Program-made: the position numbers and the translations under genes
In this document: in pieces, positions 4,951-6,589 of the stretch
Layout of the letters: the number at the start of each line of letters is the position of its first letter
Position numbering within the stretch: position 1 is the first letter of the stretch
Origin: Desulfobacteraceae bacterium
GTDB lineage: Bacteria > Desulfobacterota > Desulfobulbia > Desulfobulbales > Desulfobulbaceae
DNA length: 6,589 nt
Direction: 5' to 3'
Assembly (NCBI GenBank): GCA_022837185.1
Contig: JALHJD010000174.1
Coordinates: 1 to 6,589 of the forward strand
Notes under the pieces: generated by a model
Databases searched by the model: none
The model's input: only the letters and a program-made list of their open reading frames with translations
Told to the model about the DNA's origin: nothing

Positions 4951-5241
4951 ATGCCGGTAAAAACCGATTGGCCCTGCTGGGAAATCATGCAATGCACCCC
5001 CGAGAACGCCTTACAGTGTCCCGCTTACAAATCGAACCGACCCTGCTGGGAAATCATGCGGGAAATCGATCCCTTCTCAGCCCATATCTGCTCCGACTGC
5101 ATCGTCTACGTCATCAAGCAGAAGGAATCCATCTTCAGCAAAGAAGAAATCATCCAGATCATGCACCGCAAAGGCATCCATGTCGACTCCGGCTGCCCTC
5201 TTCAGCATGCCAAGGTCCAGCATCTCACGCAGAATAACTGA
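4951..5241 (+). CDS. Small two-CW-type cysteine-rich protein
   Basis: This encodes a 96-residue soluble protein with seven cysteines (9, 15, 23, 32, 47, 50, 82). Two CWEIM motifs stand at 9-13 and 32-36. They sit in the order CWEIMxC - CPAY (23-26) - CWEIM - CSDC (47-50). This matches the pattern of two-CW domains, which occur in Desulfobacterota alone or attached to signalling proteins. They are presumed to bind metal, but no function is settled. After the domain a short helical stretch (about 54-75, KQKESIFSKEEIIQIMHRKG) precedes a tail with C82 and three histidines. The start is firmly set by AAGGAGG at 4938-4944, six bases upstream. It is the strongest ribosome-binding site on the plus strand here and suggests high expression. 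The gene stands alone, following engB by 99 AT-rich bases and converging on lepA. Confidence 0.82.
   Translation: MPVKTDWPCWEIMQCTPENALQCPAYKSNRPCWEIMREIDPFSAHICSDCIVYVIKQKESIFSKEEIIQIMHRKGIHVDSGCPLQHAKVQHLTQNN
4972..5059 (+). repeat. Exact 19-bp direct repeat inside the two-CW gene
   Basis: Bases 4972-4990 and 5041-5059 are identical over 19 bp, with start points 69 bp (23 codons) apart and in the same reading frame. They encode the two P-C-W-E-I-M motifs with the same codons. The flanking bases differ at once on both sides. Confidence 0.9.
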
Positions 5242-5243
5242 TT

Positions 5244-5282
5244 CCGGCGGGCCGCCGGCCTGGCTGTGCCGCCCCCGCGGGG
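5244..5282. terminator. GC-rich inverted repeats between convergent genes, possible bidirectional transcription end
   Basis: The 56 bases between the stop of the two-CW gene and the end of lepA contain two inverted repeats. CCGGCGG-G-CCGCCGG lies at 5244-5258 and the palindrome CCCCGCGGGG at 5273-5282. Their place between convergent genes suggests transcription stops here from both sides. Neither has a T-run on either strand, so they are not classical intrinsic terminators. Confidence 0.35.
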
Positions 5283-5297
5283 CCGGTACGACGCTGG

Positions 5298-6589
5298 TCA
5301 GTCCTGATCGGCCTTGAGTATCGACAGAAAGGCCCGCTGCGGAATATCAACGTTGCCGACGGTCTTCATTCTCTTTTTGCCGGCTTTCTGCTTTTCCAGC
5401 AGCTTGCGTTTTCTCGAGATGTCCCCCCCGTAGCATTTTGCCGTTACGTCCTTGCGCAGCGCCGAAATATTGGTGCGGGCGATAATGGTGCCGCCGATGG
5501 CGGCCTGGATGGCGATTTTGAACATGTGGCGGGGTATTTCCTCCTTGAGGCGCTCGCACGCCCTGAGTCCCCGCTCCCGCGCCCGGGTACGATGGACGAG
5601 CTGTGACAGGGCGTCGACCACTTCCCCGTTGACCAGGATGTCCAGTTTGACGAGATCACTTTGACGATAATCGATGAGTTCGTAGTCGAAGGAACCGTAC
5701 CCCTGGGTGATGGACTTGAGCCGGTCATAAAAGTCGTAAATGACCTCAGCCAGAGGCAGTTCGACGGTAAACTCGATGCGGCCGGGCACGGGATAATGGT
5801 GGTGGCTGTTTTCTCCCCTCCGTTCCATGCACAGCGTCATCAGCGCCCCCATGTACCGTTCAGGGATATGGATGGTGGCCTTGATGAACGGTTCCTCGAT
5901 GTACTCGATGGAGCCCGGATCGGGAAAATAGGCGGGATTGTCCACTTCAAGCTTCTGTCCGTTGGTCAGATGAAAATAATAGCGGACCGAGGGAACGGTC
6001 AGGACCAGGGGAATATCAAATTCACGCTCCAGCCGCTCCTGGACAACCTCGAGATGCAGGAGGCCGAGAAAGCCGCACCGGAATCCGAAGCCCAGGGCGG
6101 CCGAGGAATCCTTCTGGAAGGTCAGGGCCGCATCGTTCAGTTTGAGTTTTTCCAGGGCCGTGGCGAGGTCTTCATAGTCGTCGGTCGATACCGGATATAT
6201 TGAGGAAAAGACCACCTGCTGCACTTCGCGGAAACCGGGCAGCGGAGTGGAGCACGGTTCGTCCGCATGGGTGATGGTATCACCGGGATGGGTGTCCGAA
6301 ACGGTCTTGACTCCGGCAATGACATAGCCGACCTCGCCGGCGGAGAGCTTTTTGCAGGGGATGCGGCGGACGCGGAATATTCCCACTTCTTCGACCCGGA
6401 AGGTGGCATTGTTGGACATGAACATGATCTGGTCCCCCGGCCGTAACTCGCCGTTCACTATCCGGCAGGAGATGACGGTTCCCCGGTAGGAGTCGTACTG
6501 GGCGTCAAAGATCAGGGCCTGCAGGGGACTGTCGATGCTGCCCGAAGGCGGCGGCAGCAGTCTGACGATCGCCTCCAAAACGGCGTCCA
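5298..6589 (-). CDS. lepA: Elongation factor 4 (LepA), partial: N-terminal GTPase domain beyond the right edge
   Basis: The leftward frame enters from the right edge and ends at 5298, giving about 429 of the roughly 600 residues usual for LepA. The GTPase domain is outside the window. The TTG at 6578 is an internal leucine in the sequence DAVLEAIV, not a start. Counting from that leucine: the domain II barrel begins around LQALIFDAQYDSYRGTV (19-35). Domain III holds GFRCGFLGLLHLE (165-177). An EF-G-like domain holds EEPFIKATIHIPERYMG (228-244) and LPLAEVIYDFYDRLKS (274-289). The LepA-specific C-terminal domain follows from about 320, with IQAAIG, IIARTNISALRKDVTAKCYGGDISRK and KQKAGKKRMK. EF4 is a membrane-associated or cytosolic GTPase that acts on ribosomes during stressed translation or 30S assembly. 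Its partner lepB is not downstream here; the next gene is the convergent two-CW gene. The frame is intact. Confidence 0.97.
   Translation of the reverse strand, partial: DAVLEAIVRLLPPPSGSIDSPLQALIFDAQYDSYRGTVISCRIVNGELRPGDQIMFMSNNATFRVEEVGIFRVRRIPCKKLSAGEVGYVIAGVKTVSDTHPGDTITHADEPCSTPLPGFREVQQVVFSSIYPVSTDDYEDLATALEKLKLNDAALTFQKDSSAALGFGFRCGFLGLLHLEVVQERLEREFDIPLVLTVPSVRYYFHLTNGQKLEVDNPAYFPDPGSIEYIEEPFIKATIHIPERYMGALMTLCMERRGENSHHHYPVPGRIEFTVELPLAEVIYDFYDRLKSITQGYGSFDYELIDYRQSDLVKLDILVNGEVVDALSQLVHRTRARERGLRACERLKEEIPRHMFKIAIQAAIGGTIIARTNISALRKDVTAKCYGGDISRKRKLLEKQKAGKKRMKTVGNVDIPQRAFLSILKADQD

Noticed and set aside
5661..6203. Rightward frame of 180 codons
   Set aside because: It is antisense to lepA, whose domains are unambiguous.

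Overview
The window looks like a core-genome segment of a GC-rich member of the Desulfobacterota (the former Deltaproteobacteria). This is inferred from gene order and protein style: rpsF-rpsR followed by a DUF2232 membrane protein, long-form HisG, a hisI-hisG-engB cluster, and a small two-CW-type cysteine protein. No rRNA, tRNA, mobile element, CRISPR array or prophage gene is visible. No stretch longer than about 175 bases lacks a gene.

Layout from left to right. Bases 1-1696 are a leftward ribosomal operon, transcribed rpsF (S6), rpsR (S18), then a DUF2232 polytopic membrane protein that runs off the left edge. Its promoter and a leader hairpin, possibly a target for the S6:S18 complex, lie in 1697-1800. 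Next is a leftward single-domain MazG nucleotide pyrophosphohydrolase (1868-2269). Divergent from it is a rightward 71-residue protein of unknown function (2385-2600). A TTGACA element near 2680 precedes a rightward cluster of four genes: a 66-residue cysteine-containing protein, hisI (coupled to it by an ATGA overlap), hisG and engB. After an AT-rich gap carrying a perfect dyad comes a 96-residue two-CW-like protein (4951-5241). It converges on lepA (elongation factor 4), which is read leftward and is cut by the right edge, so its N-terminal GTPase domain is missing.

How the genes work together. S6 and S18 are neighbours on the 30S platform, EngB is a ribosome-assembly GTPase (best known for the 50S subunit), and EF4 acts on translating ribosomes, so translation is the dominant theme. 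HisG and HisI catalyse the first and third steps of histidine synthesis; hisE, for the step between them, is not in the window. MazG cleans nucleotide pools.

I found no clear new multi-gene system. The items most worth a second look are the small cysteine protein coupled to hisI, a glycine-to-glutamate change in the PRPP loop of HisG, the rpsF leader hairpin, an exact 19-bp internal repeat in the two-CW gene, and the AT-rich dyad upstream of it.
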